A DNA stretch of 64,000 nucleotides from Conyzicola lurida (GTDB lineage Bacteria; Actinomycetota; Actinomycetes; Actinomycetales; Microbacteriaceae), in contig NZ_JACHMJ010000001.1 in the NCBI RefSeq assembly GCF_014204935.1, forward strand, positions 2,418,001 through 2,482,000. The letters are read 5' to 3'. Shown here piece by piece: positions 25,679-34,525 of this stretch (the stretch's first letter is position 1; each line of letters opens with the position of its first letter). The notes under the pieces are model-generated. The model saw nothing but the letters and a program-made list of their open reading frames with translations. It searched no databases and was not told where the DNA came from. Made by a program: the position numbers and the translations under genes.

Positions 25679-26008
25679 CTAGATAATCTCGCCGAACAGC
25701 GGCTTCTCGGGCGCCTTCTTGCCGGTCTCGCGCTCCCACGCCTCGAGCTGTTGCGCGAGGGCCTTGGCGAGCTCGAACACCTGCTCCGGTGGGATGCGGA
25801 TGCGGCTCACGACCTGCCCCGGGACCAGGATCGACTCGGCGCCGCTCTCGGGGTCGACGGTCGGCTGCGGCGGCTGCGTGAGGGCGACGAAGTCCATCAC
25901 GAAGACGTTCGGGGTGTGCCAGACGCTGGCGAAATCGGCGAACAGGCCGGCGACCGCGGTGGGCGGGAGGTCGATCTTGAAAGTGCGCGGCGGCTCGTTC
26001 TCTGACAT
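25679..26008 (-). CDS. DUF3467 family protein
   Basis: A 109-residue soluble protein matching the DUF3467 pattern: an N-terminal strand FKIDLPPTAVAGLFADFASVWHTPN, a central VVSRIRIPPEQVFELAKALAQQL and an acidic, Lys-containing tail. DUF3467 proteins are small and mostly uncharacterised. It starts 4 bp after the xdhC stop, suggesting co-transcription, but TAGACT 6 nt before its ATG offers a separate leaderless promoter. No role in xanthine dehydrogenase assembly is known; the link is positional. Confidence 0.85.
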   Translation of the reverse strand: MSENEPPRTFKIDLPPTAVAGLFADFASVWHTPNVFVMDFVALTQPPQPTVDPESGAESILVPGQVVSRIRIPPEQVFELAKALAQQLEAWERETGKKAPEKPLFGEII

Positions 26009-26012
26009 GTGT

Positions 26013-27044
26013 TCAGTCTAAGAGAGCGGCTGCGCGTCCGCGATGAATCGTCCCGTCTGAGTCGCGCAGCGGGCGCGCTGTGCCTCCCGTGCGGGCGGCG
26101 ATCACCTCGGCGAGAATCGAGATCGCGGTCTCCTCGGGCGTGCTCGCGCCGAGGTCGAGGCCGATCGGCGAGCGTAGCCGGGCGATCGCCTCCTCGTGCA
26201 CCCCGCGGTCGCGCAGGCTCGCGAGCCGGCGTTCGTGCGTGCGGCGGCTGCCCATCGCGCCGACGAAGGCCACCGGCAGGGCGAGCGCCTGCGCGATGAG
26301 CTCGGCGTCGTAGCGGTCGTCGTGCGAGAGCACGCAGATGACGGTGCGCTCGTCGACCGGCGTCGTCGGCAACCAGGTCGTGGGCCACTGCACGACGACC
26401 TCGGCCGTCGGGAACCGCACCGGGGTCGTGAAGAGCGGGCGCGGGTCGCAGACGGTCACCCGGTAGCCGAGGGCGGATGCCGCGGCCGCCAGTGCGGTCG
26501 AAAACTCCATCGCGCCGAAGACGATCATGCGCGGCGCGGGCGTCGACACCTCGAAGAACACCTCGGCCGGCCGCCCGTCGCAGTCGATCACGCTGAGCGC
26601 CGATTCGCCGAGCGAGACGCGCGCGGTGAGTTCGGCGGCGACGCGGTCCTCGTAGCCCGCGGCATCGCCGCTGACCAGGGTCCAGACGCCAGTCGGTTTT
26701 TCGGCCGCGGCGCCGCGCAGGGCCGCCTCGATTTCGGGGGTGACTGGTTCGACCCGGATGCGCAACTGGCCGCCGCAGGTGAGGCCGGCGGCGAAGGCCG
26801 ACTCGTCGCTCACCCCGTACTCGACCGTGCGGCCGACGCCGTCCTCGAACACGAGTTCGGCCACCGAGACGACCGCGCCCTCGACGCAGCCGCCCGCGAT
26901 CGAGCCGATCACCGAGTCGCCGTCGTACGCCATCGAAGTGCCGACGGTGCGAGGTGCGCTGCCCTGGATCGACACGGCGGTGGCGACCACGAGGGGGCGG
27001 CCGGTGTCGATCGCCGCGAGCATGCGGTGCGCGATTTCAAACAT
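26013..27044 (-). CDS. xdhC: XdhC/CoxI family Moco maturation factor
   Basis: A 343-residue XdhC-family protein. It has the N-terminal XdhC_CoxI domain (GSIAGGCVEGAVV, then TCGGQLRIRVEP with the conserved Cys) and a C-terminal Rossmann domain (VFGAMEFSTALAAAASALGY and CVLSHDDRYDAELI). XdhC binds molybdenum cofactor, helps its sulfuration and inserts it into xanthine dehydrogenase. That fits the enzyme genes ending 540 bp away on the other strand. It diverges from a tetR-led operon. Confidence 0.92.
   Translation of the reverse strand: MFEIAHRMLAAIDTGRPLVVATAVSIQGSAPRTVGTSMAYDGDSVIGSIAGGCVEGAVVSVAELVFEDGVGRTVEYGVSDESAFAAGLTCGGQLRIRVEPVTPEIEAALRGAAAEKPTGVWTLVSGDAAGYEDRVAAELTARVSLGESALSVIDCDGRPAEVFFEVSTPAPRMIVFGAMEFSTALAAAASALGYRVTVCDPRPLFTTPVRFPTAEVVVQWPTTWLPTTPVDERTVICVLSHDDRYDAELIAQALALPVAFVGAMGSRRTHERRLASLRDRGVHEEAIARLRSPIGLDLGASTPEETAISILAEVIAARTGGTARPLRDSDGTIHRGRAAALLD
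26015..26020 (-). promoter_or_regulatory. -10 element, possible leaderless promoter of the DUF3467 gene
   Basis: TAGACT on the minus strand, inside the 3-prime end of xdhC, ends 6 nt before the ATG at 26008. Confidence 0.45.
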
Positions 27045-27084
27045 GCTCCCACTGTCTCACGCGCGGGTTTCGTTCGCGTTTCGA

Positions 27085-27132
27085 TGCACGATTCGTCACG
27101 ATTGCGTCACGGGCAACAACCTGCACGATCGT
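27085..27132. promoter_or_regulatory. Repeated TGCACGAT(T)CGT motif in the xdhC-tetR intergenic region
   Basis: TGCACGATTCGT (27085-27096) and TGCACGATCGT (27122-27132) are near-identical direct repeats; the second contains the palindrome ACGATCGT and ends 5 nt before the -10 of tetR. They are candidate sites for autoregulation and for control of xdhC. Confidence 0.45.
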
Positions 27133-27137
27133 ACTAA

Positions 27138-27143
27138 TAGAAT
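27138..27143 (+). promoter_or_regulatory. -10 element, probable leaderless promoter of the tetR operon
   Basis: TAGAAT lies 7 nt before the ATG at 27151, with no ribosome site between. Confidence 0.55.
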
Positions 27144-27150
27144 CGCGGGC

Positions 27151-27774
27151 ATGACCCGTGACGGCCGCCTCGCGCGCGGCGAAAAGACCCGCGAGGCGCT
27201 GCTCGACGCCGCGATGCGCATCATCGCCGAGAGCGGAGTCGCCGCGGCCACCCAGCGCACCGTCGCGGCGAGCGCCGGCGCGTCCCTGGCCTCGACGACC
27301 TACCACTTCGGCACCCGGGCGGAACTGCTCTCGGCCACCATGCAGCACGCCGCATCGATCGCTGTGGCTCGCATCAGCGCGCTGCGGTCCGAGATCCTCG
27401 AGGGCCGGCTGTCGCTCGTCGACACCTGCCTCGCCTACATCGACGAACAGCGCAGCGGAGCGTCGCCGACCGCCGCGGTGACCTTCGAACTCGCACTGGC
27501 CGCCTCGCGCGAACCCCGGTTGCGCGACCACAGCCGCGCCTTCGTGGAATCGCTCAGCGAGGTCTTCGCACCGTTCGCGCCCGGTCCGGGCGGCGGGCTC
27601 GCGATCGCCCAGTCGTTCTACGGCGTGCTGTTGATGGAACTCGCGCACGGGCCGGAGTCACGCTCCCCCGATCTCGAACGCACGGTCACCGCGGTATTCG
27701 ACGCGTTCGGCGTGACCGAGGCGGCCGCGCGCCACACCGCCCTGCACCACGCGTCCGAGGCGGGCGTGCGATGA
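27151..27774 (+). CDS. TetR-family regulator
   Basis: A 207-residue TetR-like regulator. The N-terminal HTH is TREALLDAAMRIIAESGVAA followed by AASAGASLASTTYHFGTRAEL, and a helical effector domain follows. The open frame extends upstream to 26740 but that part is antisense to xdhC; the ATG at 27151 with TAGAAT before it is the better start. Its stop overlaps the next gene by 4 bp, so it heads a tetR-decarboxylase-like-SDR operon, which it probably controls together with divergent xdhC. Confidence 0.88.
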   Translation: MTRDGRLARGEKTREALLDAAMRIIAESGVAAATQRTVAASAGASLASTTYHFGTRAELLSATMQHAASIAVARISALRSEILEGRLSLVDTCLAYIDEQRSGASPTAAVTFELALAASREPRLRDHSRAFVESLSEVFAPFAPGPGGGLAIAQSFYGVLLMELAHGPESRSPDLERTVTAVFDAFGVTEAAARHTALHHASEAGVR

Positions 27775-28415
27775 GCTACCCACCCGAACCCTGGTACCTC
27801 GGCGGATCCCTGCTGGCCTCCGCCTTCCTGGTGCCGGCGGCCGACCTGCCCAGCTGCCTGCTGGCATCCGTCCCCGACAACGCGCGCCCGTTCCGCGTCG
27901 GCCGACGCGTGCTGATCGGCGTGGCATTCGCGAACTACACGCCCGGCGGAGTGCTCAGCTACGACGAACTGCTCGTCGCCGTGCCCAGCCTGCAGCGCGG
28001 ACGGCTGCGCATCACGATCCCGCAGATCTGGGTCGACAGCGCCGAGTCGATGGAGGGCGGCCGCACCCTGTGGGGAATCCCCAAGGAACTCGCCACCTTC
28101 GAACGCAGCGAGACCCCCGAGGCGGCGACGACGAGCATGACGGTCTCGACCACGGAGGCCGTGAGCGTGATGGCCGCCTTCGGCAGCACGATCGTTCCCG
28201 GGGTGCGCCAGTTGCGCCTGCCGATCGTGCAGCGCACGGCGTCGGGCAGCATCCTCTCGCACAACCGGGTGGCCGGCCGTATCTCCTCACTCTCGGCACA
28301 GTGGTCGTTCGACGGCCGCGGCGAGCTCGGCTACCTCGCCGGCCGCCGGCCGTTCACGAGCTTCGCGGTGCGCGAGGCGTCGATCGTCTTCGGCATGAAG
28401 GTGGAGCGGGAATGA
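27771..28415 (+). CDS. Acetoacetate decarboxylase-fold protein
   Basis: A 214-residue protein of the acetoacetate decarboxylase superfamily. The family core is visible as YDELLVAVPSL, then EGGRTLWGIPKELATFE with the Lys that aligns with the Schiff-base lysine region, and a C-terminal RPFTSFAVREASIVFGMKVE. Many family members are not true acetoacetate decarboxylases and may act on other keto acids or enones. It is translationally coupled to tetR before it and to an SDR gene after it (ATGA overlaps on both sides), suggesting a two-step conversion of one metabolite. Confidence 0.8.
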   Translation: MSYPPEPWYLGGSLLASAFLVPAADLPSCLLASVPDNARPFRVGRRVLIGVAFANYTPGGVLSYDELLVAVPSLQRGRLRITIPQIWVDSAESMEGGRTLWGIPKELATFERSETPEAATTSMTVSTTEAVSVMAAFGSTIVPGVRQLRLPIVQRTASGSILSHNRVAGRISSLSAQWSFDGRGELGYLAGRRPFTSFAVREASIVFGMKVERE

Positions 28416-29242
28416 AGAGACTCGCCGTCGCCGTGGTCACCGGCGGCGCCCGGGGAATCGGGCGCACGATCGCGCACGACCTGTATATCCGCGGCTACCG
28501 CGTCGTCATCGGCGACCTCGACCTGGCGGCGACCGAACGCACGGCCGCGGAGATCGGGTCGACGGTCAGCGCCGTGCGGCTCGACGTCACCGACGGCGAA
28601 CTCGTGCGCGAACTGGTGCGGTCGATCGAGACCGACATCGGTCCGATCGACGTGTGGGTCAACAACGCCGGGGTGATGCCGACCGGACCGTTCACCCGGC
28701 AGACCAGCTCGACCGTCGACGCGATCGTCGACGTCGACTTCCGCGCCGTCGTCGACCTGACGGCGGTCGTACTGCCGCGCATGATGAAGCGTCGCCGCGG
28801 CCACATCGTCAACATCGCGAGCGCTACCGGCATCAAGCCGCTCGCCGGTCTCGCCGTGTACTCCGGGTCGAAGGCCGCGGTCATCGGCTACAGCGACGCG
28901 CTGCGGCGCGAACTGCGCGGCACCGGCGTGCACGTCTCGGTGATCATGCCCAACCTCGCGAACACCGCGATGGGCGCGGGCATCACAGCCCCTCCCGGCT
29001 TCGGCGCGGTCTCGGCCGAGCTCGTGAGCCGCGCCGCGATGCGCGCGATCAAACGCCGCTCGTTCGCCAGCTACGTTCCCGGCTATCTGGGACCGGTGCT
29101 GAGGATGTCGCGGCTGCTGCCGACCGGAGTGCAGGACTGGCTCGACGACCGGGTGGGCACCGACCGCATCGGTCTCGGCGGCGACCCGGAGGCGCGGGCG
29201 GAGTACGAGCGGAAGCTGGGGATCGAGCCGCCAGCGGGTTGA
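28412..29242 (+). CDS. Short-chain dehydrogenase/reductase
   Basis: A 276-residue classical SDR. The NAD(P)-binding TGGARGIGRTIA is at residues about 10-21, the structural NNAG motif near 85, a catalytic Ser in NIASATGIK and the YxxxK pair in VYSGSKAAVIGYS near 151-155. The extended C-terminus (about 190-276) differs from simple reductases and may set substrate or membrane contact. It is the last gene of the tetR operon. Its TGA stop lies inside a palindromic repeat arm (GCGGGTTGAGC). Confidence 0.9.
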   Translation: MKRLAVAVVTGGARGIGRTIAHDLYIRGYRVVIGDLDLAATERTAAEIGSTVSAVRLDVTDGELVRELVRSIETDIGPIDVWVNNAGVMPTGPFTRQTSSTVDAIVDVDFRAVVDLTAVVLPRMMKRRRGHIVNIASATGIKPLAGLAVYSGSKAAVIGYSDALRRELRGTGVHVSVIMPNLANTAMGAGITAPPGFGAVSAELVSRAAMRAIKRRSFASYVPGYLGPVLRMSRLLPTGVQDWLDDRVGTDRIGLGGDPEARAEYERKLGIEPPAG

Positions 29243-29288
29243 GCATGTCGACACCCGGACGCACGAAGTATTTCGACAGGCTCAATCG
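29235..29288. repeat. Palindromic repeat between convergent SDR genes
   Basis: GCGGGTTGAGCATGTCGAC (from 29235) pairs with TATTTCGACAGGCTCAAT (to 29287). The left arm contains the stop of the SDR at 28412 and the right arm the stop of the SDR at 29282. Confidence 0.85.
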
Positions 29289-30106
29289 GCGGGGAGGGCG
29301 ACCAGGGACGCGCTCTTCTCCCACAGGCGCGCGGCGAGAGCCGCGTCATCCGCCTGCTTGTTCGCCCTGTCGAGCTTGCGACGTGTGTAGTAGCCGCCGC
29401 TCTTCCACGAGGTGCCGGGGGTGGCGAGCCAGACGAGGGTGTCCGCGCCCTTCGCGGGCGAGATAAGGAAGCGAGACAGCACGAGTCCGTAGACGTGGCG
29501 GAGCAGACTCGTGGTGTTCGAGGCGAAGCTCGTGGCGACGAGTCCCGGGTGGAACGCGGCCGTCGTGATGCCGTGGCCCCTGTACCGGCGGTCCAGCTCG
29601 CGGGTAAACAGGATGTTCGCGAGCTTGCCGTCGCCGTACGCCTTGTTGGGCGAGTAGCGCTTCTCGTTGCCGAGGTCGTCGATGTCGAGGTTGCCGAAGA
29701 GCGTGTTGGCGACGCTCGCCGTGTTGATGACGGTCGCGCGGCTCTCGATGAGGCGGTCGAGCAGCAGCGTGGTCAGCAGGAACGGCGCGAGGTGGTTCAC
29801 CTGCAGCGTCTTCTCGTGCCCGTCGACGGTGAGCTCGCGCTCGCCCATGATGCCGCCGGCGTTGTTGGCGAGCACGTCGATGCGCGGGTAGCTCTCGAGG
29901 AGCGTCGCGGCGAGCGCGCGCACGTCGGCGAGCCGGGAGAAGTCGGCGACGTGGTATTCGGCCCCTAGCTCCGCCGCGACCGCCGCGGTCTTCTCCGCCG
30001 AGCGTCCGACGACCACGACCGAGTCGCCCGCCGATGTCAGTGCTCTGGCCGCCGCGGCGCCGATGCCGTCGCTCGCGCCCGTGATGATGATGGTCCTGCC
30101 TGCCAC
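29282..30106 (-). CDS. Short-chain dehydrogenase (retinol-dehydrogenase-like)
   Basis: A 274-residue SDR. TGASDGIGAAAARAL forms the cofactor site, VLANNAGG the structural motif, VINTASVAN holds the catalytic Ser and AYGDGKLANILF the Tyr and Lys. The late proton-relay position and the substrate loop FASNTTSLLRHVYGLVLSRF resemble the WW-domain oxidoreductase/retinol dehydrogenase-like group, which usually prefers NADP. Substrate unknown. The stop codon is supplied by a palindromic repeat. It is monocistronic, with another repeat before the upstream hydrolase gene. Confidence 0.9.
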   Translation of the reverse strand: MAGRTIIITGASDGIGAAAARALTSAGDSVVVVGRSAEKTAAVAAELGAEYHVADFSRLADVRALAATLLESYPRIDVLANNAGGIMGERELTVDGHEKTLQVNHLAPFLLTTLLLDRLIESRATVINTASVANTLFGNLDIDDLGNEKRYSPNKAYGDGKLANILFTRELDRRYRGHGITTAAFHPGLVATSFASNTTSLLRHVYGLVLSRFLISPAKGADTLVWLATPGTSWKSGGYYTRRKLDRANKQADDAALAARLWEKSASLVALPAD

Positions 30107-30148
30107 GTGTTCCCCCTCGGTGTTTGCTGGGGATTCGGAGCAGGTGGC

Positions 30149-30197
30149 GATTTCGACAGGCTCAATCCGCGCTAGCGGGTTGAGCCTGTCGAAACCG
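30149..30197. repeat. Palindromic repeat between tandem genes
   Basis: GATTTCGACAGGCTCAATCCGC and GCGGGTTGAGCCTGTCGAAACC face each other across the 5-nt loop GCTAG... It lies directly after the alpha/beta hydrolase on the minus strand and may end its transcript. Confidence 0.9.
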
Positions 30198-30205
30198 GGA
30201 ACGCG

Positions 30206-31099
<894 letters not shown>

Positions 31100-31101
31100 C
31101 T

Positions 31102-31107
31102 ATACTA
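31102..31107 (+). promoter_or_regulatory. -10 element of the tetR gene at 31141
   Basis: TATACT stands between the two operator copies, about 34 nt before the ATG; the transcript would have a leader with the ribosome site AGGGGAGA. Confidence 0.55.
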
Positions 31108-31108
31108 G

Positions 31109-31124
31109 AGAACGCTGGTTCTCA
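31109..31124. promoter_or_regulatory. TetR operator site 2
   Basis: GAGAAC-GCTG-GTTCTC starts 2 nt after the -10 of tetR, so bound repressor would block its own transcription. Confidence 0.75.
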
Positions 31125-31140
31125 GCACAAGGGGAGATAA

Positions 31141-31704
31141 ATGATGGATGACGCAACAGCGAGCGACACCGTGGTGAACGCGGCGAGCGCGCTCTTCTAC
31201 GGCCGCGGAGTGCAGGCGGTCGGCATGGACGAGGTACGGTCGGCGGCCGGCATCTCGCTCAAGCGCATGTACTCGCTCTTCCCCTCGAAAGAGACTCTGC
31301 TGATGGCCGTGCTCCGCGAGCGCAACGCGACCTGGACCAGCGGCATCCTCGCGTCGGCCGAGACCGCGACGACGCCGCGCGACAAGCTGCTCGCCATCTA
31401 CGACTTCCTCGCCGGCTGGTTCAACCAGGACGACTTCCGCGGCTGCGCCTTCATCAACTCGTTCGGCGAGCTCGGCGCCGTCGCTCCGACGGTCGCGGCG
31501 GCCGCGCGCGAGCACAAGGAGTCGTTCCAGGCCTACGTCGCCGACCTCGTCGAGCAGGCCGGCGGACCCGCGTCGCTCGCACCCCAGCTCGCGATCCTCG
31601 CCGAGGGAGCCCAGACGACCGCCGCGATTTCGGGAACGCCGGATGCCGCGGCCCACGCACGCGCGGCGGCGGCGGTGTTGATCGCGGCGGCGTTGCCCGA
31701 GTAA
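31141..31704 (+). CDS. TetR-family repressor of the adjacent hydrolase
   Basis: A 187-residue TetR-family regulator. Its HTH (about 10-55) reads FYGRGVQAVGMDEVRSAAGI followed by SLKRMYSLFPSKETL. The effector domain has Cys in FRGCAFINSF, a position often seen in regulators of alkyl or aldehyde detoxification, though no ligand can be named. AGGGGAGATAA precedes the ATG. Two matching operators lie between this gene and the divergent alpha/beta hydrolase. Confidence 0.92.
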   Translation: MMDDATASDTVVNAASALFYGRGVQAVGMDEVRSAAGISLKRMYSLFPSKETLLMAVLRERNATWTSGILASAETATTPRDKLLAIYDFLAGWFNQDDFRGCAFINSFGELGAVAPTVAAAAREHKESFQAYVADLVEQAGGPASLAPQLAILAEGAQTTAAISGTPDAAAHARAAAAVLIAAALPE

Positions 31705-31707
31705 GCG

Positions 31708-31756
31708 GGATTTCGACAGGCTCGATCCGCCTCAGCGGGTCGAGCCTGTCGAAACC
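31708..31756. repeat. Palindromic repeat between tetR and an MFS gene
   Basis: GATTTCGACAGGCTCGATCCGC pairs with GCGGGTCGAGCCTGTCGAAACC. Both arms carry CTCGA instead of CTCAA, so they have changed together. Confidence 0.9.
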
Positions 31757-31770
31757 TGTTTCAATAAGGG

Positions 31771-33099
31771 GTGAGCATCCCTACCGAACCGCAGACAACG
31801 GTTCGCCGTAGCCACTTCGTCGATCTGACCCCCTTCCGTCGCAGCCCCGCGTTCTTCCGACTCTGGCTCGGCACGGGCATCGCCGGCGTCGGCAGCCAGA
31901 TGACCGTCGTCGCGGTCGGCCTGCACATCTTCCAGCTCACCGGCTCGACCGGCGCCGTCGCGCTCGTCGGCGTGATCGGCCTGCTGCCGATGATCATCGC
32001 CGGCCTCTACGGCGGCGTGCTCGCCGACACCTTCGACCGGCGCATCGTCGCGATCGTCGCCGAGACCGTCGCGTGGATCTCGGTGCTCGGCCTCGCGGGT
32101 CTCGCCTGGTTCCATATCGAGGTGCTCTGGTTGTACTACGCGCTGACAACCCTCACCGCCGTGTCGACCACCATCGTGGGCGCGACCCGGGCGGCGATCG
32201 TGCCGCGTCTGGTGGAGAAGCCGCTGCTCCCCGCGGCATCCGCCCTGGGTGGAATCAGCATGGGAGTCGCCATCACGCTCGGCCCCGCGATCGCGGGCGT
32301 GCTCGTCGCCACGGTCGGCATCCAGTGGACGTACACGATCGACGCCGTGCTGTTCCTCGCCGCGTTCACCGGCATCCTCACGCTTCCCCCGATCAAGCCC
32401 GAGGGCGGCTCGGCCGTGCGCGGCATCCCGGCGCTCGTCGAGGGCATCGGGTTCCTGCGGCGTGCTCCCAACATCCGCCTCGGCTTCCTCATCGACCTCT
32501 TCGCCATGACGTTCGGCATGGCCCGCGTGCTCTACCCCGCGGTCGGCGCACTCGTCATCGGCGGCGGCGCGGTCACGGTCGGCATCCTCTTCGCGGCCGG
32601 AGCGGTCGGCACGCTGCTCAGCTCCCTGTTCTCCGGACGGCTCGGGCACGTGCGCTGGCAGGGCCGCGCCATCCGCAATGCCGTCATCGCCTACGGGGCC
32701 TCGATGCTGCTCTTCGGCCTCGTGCTGCTGCCGCTCGGCACCCAGCCCAGCGGGTCGATCACCGACTCGCTCTCCACCGCGAACCTGCCCGCGCTGCTGA
32801 TCGCGTCGATCGCCCTCGCCGGGGCGGGAGCGGCCGACAACATCAGCGCCGTGTTCCGCAACACGATGCTGCAATCGGCGGTGCCCGACGCGATGCGCGG
32901 CCGCACGCAGGGCATCTACATCGTGGTCGTCACGGGCGGGCCTCGCCTCGGCGACGCCTACATCGGCCTCGTCGCCGCGACCATGCTGTTCTGGCTGCCG
33001 TCGCTGCTCGGCGGCGTCATCATCATCGCCGCCGTCGCGATCCTCGTGCGCATCAACGCGTCGTTCCGCGATTACGACGCCCTCGACCCGAAGCCCTAA
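31771..33099 (+). CDS. MFS transporter, EntS-like
   Basis: A 442-residue MFS protein with the layout of EntS-type exporters: FRRSPAFFRLWLGTGIAGVGSQMT in helix 1, the motif GLYGGVLADTFDRRIV after helix 2, and an Arg/Lys-rich C-terminal end. Relatives export siderophores or macrolides. Here it stands 10 bp before allantoinase on the same strand, so it may be co-transcribed with allB-uox-guaD and carry a purine-derived compound, but the family itself does not suggest this. The start is GTG at 31771, without a strong ribosome site. Confidence 0.85.
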   Translation: MSIPTEPQTTVRRSHFVDLTPFRRSPAFFRLWLGTGIAGVGSQMTVVAVGLHIFQLTGSTGAVALVGVIGLLPMIIAGLYGGVLADTFDRRIVAIVAETVAWISVLGLAGLAWFHIEVLWLYYALTTLTAVSTTIVGATRAAIVPRLVEKPLLPAASALGGISMGVAITLGPAIAGVLVATVGIQWTYTIDAVLFLAAFTGILTLPPIKPEGGSAVRGIPALVEGIGFLRRAPNIRLGFLIDLFAMTFGMARVLYPAVGALVIGGGAVTVGILFAAGAVGTLLSSLFSGRLGHVRWQGRAIRNAVIAYGASMLLFGLVLLPLGTQPSGSITDSLSTANLPALLIASIALAGAGAADNISAVFRNTMLQSAVPDAMRGRTQGIYIVVVTGGPRLGDAYIGLVAATMLFWLPSLLGGVIIIAAVAILVRINASFRDYDALDPKP

Positions 33100-33102
33100 C
33101 GT
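33097..33102 (+). promoter_or_regulatory. -10 element, possible leaderless promoter of allB
   Basis: TAACGT overlaps the MFS stop codon and ends 7 nt before the allB ATG. Confidence 0.45.
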
Positions 33103-33109
33103 TGAGGTC

Positions 33110-34438
33110 ATGACTACCTTCGACCTCGTCGTGCGCGGCGCCTTCGTTCTCATCGGCGGCAACTGGCGGGCGGCCGAGATCGGCGTGACCGACGGCGTCG
33201 TCGCGGCGATCAGCGGTACCCCGCTCGACGGGCGCGAGGTCGTCACCCTGGCCGACGACGAGGTGCTCGTGCCCGGTTTCGTCGACACCCACGTGCACGT
33301 GAACGAGCCCGGCCGCACCGAGTGGGAGGGCTTCGCCAGCGCGACCCGCGCCGCCGCGGTCGGCGGGGTCACCACGATCATCGACATGCCGCTCAACAGC
33401 ATCCCGGCGACGACCACCGTCGACGCGCTCGAGACCAAGCGCGCGGTGGCCGGGTCGAAGGCGATCGTCGACGTGGGATTCTGGGGCGGCGCCGTGCCGG
33501 AGAACCTCGGCACCCTCCGCGAACTGCACGAGGCGGGCGTGTTCGGTTTCAAGGCGTTCCTCGCGCCCAGCGGCGTCGACGAGTTCGGCCACCTCGACGC
33601 CGACCAGCTCGAGACCGCGCTCGACGAGCTCGCCGAGTTCGACGGCTTGCTCATCGTGCACGCCGAAGACCCCGGAGTGCTCGACGCCCACGCCAACGAG
33701 GGCGGCACCGGCTACCACCGCTTCGTCGAGTCGCGTCCCGACGAGGCCGAGACGACGGCCATCGACCGCGTCATCGCCGGCGTGCGCCGCACCGGCGGCC
33801 GCGCGCACATCCTGCACCTGTCGTCGGCCGCCGCGCTGCCCGCCCTGCGCGCCGCCCGCGCCGAGGGCCTGCGCATCACCGTCGAGACCTGCCCGCACTA
33901 CCTCACCATCAGCGAGGAGCAGATCGCCGACGGCGCCACCCAGTTCAAGTGCTGCCCGCCGATCCGCGACGACGCCAACCGCGACGCCCTCTGGCAGGCG
34001 CTCGTCGACGGCGACATCGACATCGTGGTCACCGACCACTCCCCCTCCACCGCCGAACTGAAGTTCGCGCACGGCGGGGATTTCGGCAAGGCCTGGGGCG
34101 GCATCGCCGGCCTGCAGACCGGCGTGGCCGCCGTCTGGGCGGAGGCTGCCCGCCGCGGCATCCCGCTCGAAAGCGTCGTGAACTGGATGTCGACGGCTAC
34201 CGCCCGTTTCGCCGGCCTAGCCGGCAAGGGGGTCATCAGCGTCGGGGCGACGGCGGACCTCGTGGTGTTCGCCCCCGACGAGACGTTCACCGTGCACGCG
34301 GGAGAGCTGCAGCACAAGAACGCCGTGAGCGCCTTCGACGGCCGCGAACTGCGCGGCGTCGCGCGGCGCACCTGGCTCGGCGGACGCGAGCTCACGATCG
34401 CCGCCGACGCCCCCACCGGCACGCTGCTCTCGCGGTAG
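33110..34438 (+). CDS. allB: Allantoinase
   Basis: A 442-residue amidohydrolase that opens allantoin to allantoate. The binuclear metal site is visible: His61 and His63 in DTHVHVNEPGRTEWEGF, the carbamylated Lys148 in FGFKAFLAPSGV, His residues in LLIVHAEDP and AHILHLSSA, and Asp in VTDHSPS. The motif FKAFLAPSG and the HVHVNEPG sequence favour allantoinase over dihydropyrimidinase. It is followed by urate oxidase and guanine deaminase on the same strand, which supports the assignment. Confidence 0.95.
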   Translation: MTTFDLVVRGAFVLIGGNWRAAEIGVTDGVVAAISGTPLDGREVVTLADDEVLVPGFVDTHVHVNEPGRTEWEGFASATRAAAVGGVTTIIDMPLNSIPATTTVDALETKRAVAGSKAIVDVGFWGGAVPENLGTLRELHEAGVFGFKAFLAPSGVDEFGHLDADQLETALDELAEFDGLLIVHAEDPGVLDAHANEGGTGYHRFVESRPDEAETTAIDRVIAGVRRTGGRAHILHLSSAAALPALRAARAEGLRITVETCPHYLTISEEQIADGATQFKCCPPIRDDANRDALWQALVDGDIDIVVTDHSPSTAELKFAHGGDFGKAWGGIAGLQTGVAAVWAEAARRGIPLESVVNWMSTATARFAGLAGKGVISVGATADLVVFAPDETFTVHAGELQHKNAVSAFDGRELRGVARRTWLGGRELTIAADAPTGTLLSR

Positions 34439-34513
34439 CCCGCCCGGGTGTGCGCCGCTGTTCGGCGCACACGACGCGCGTTTTCCCGTAACACCGCGGT
34501 CACATGGCGGTGC

Positions 34514-34519
34514 AAGAAT
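34514..34519 (+). promoter_or_regulatory. -10-like element before urate oxidase
   Basis: AAGAAT, within CAAGAAT, lies 6 nt before the ATG at 34526, following an 87-bp gap after allB. Confidence 0.4.
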
Positions 34520-34525
34520 CGCGGC

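Noticed and set aside
31732-33708. Minus-strand 658-residue open frame
   Set aside because: Antisense to the MFS and allB genes, rich in Arg/Asp/Gly repeats with no domain.
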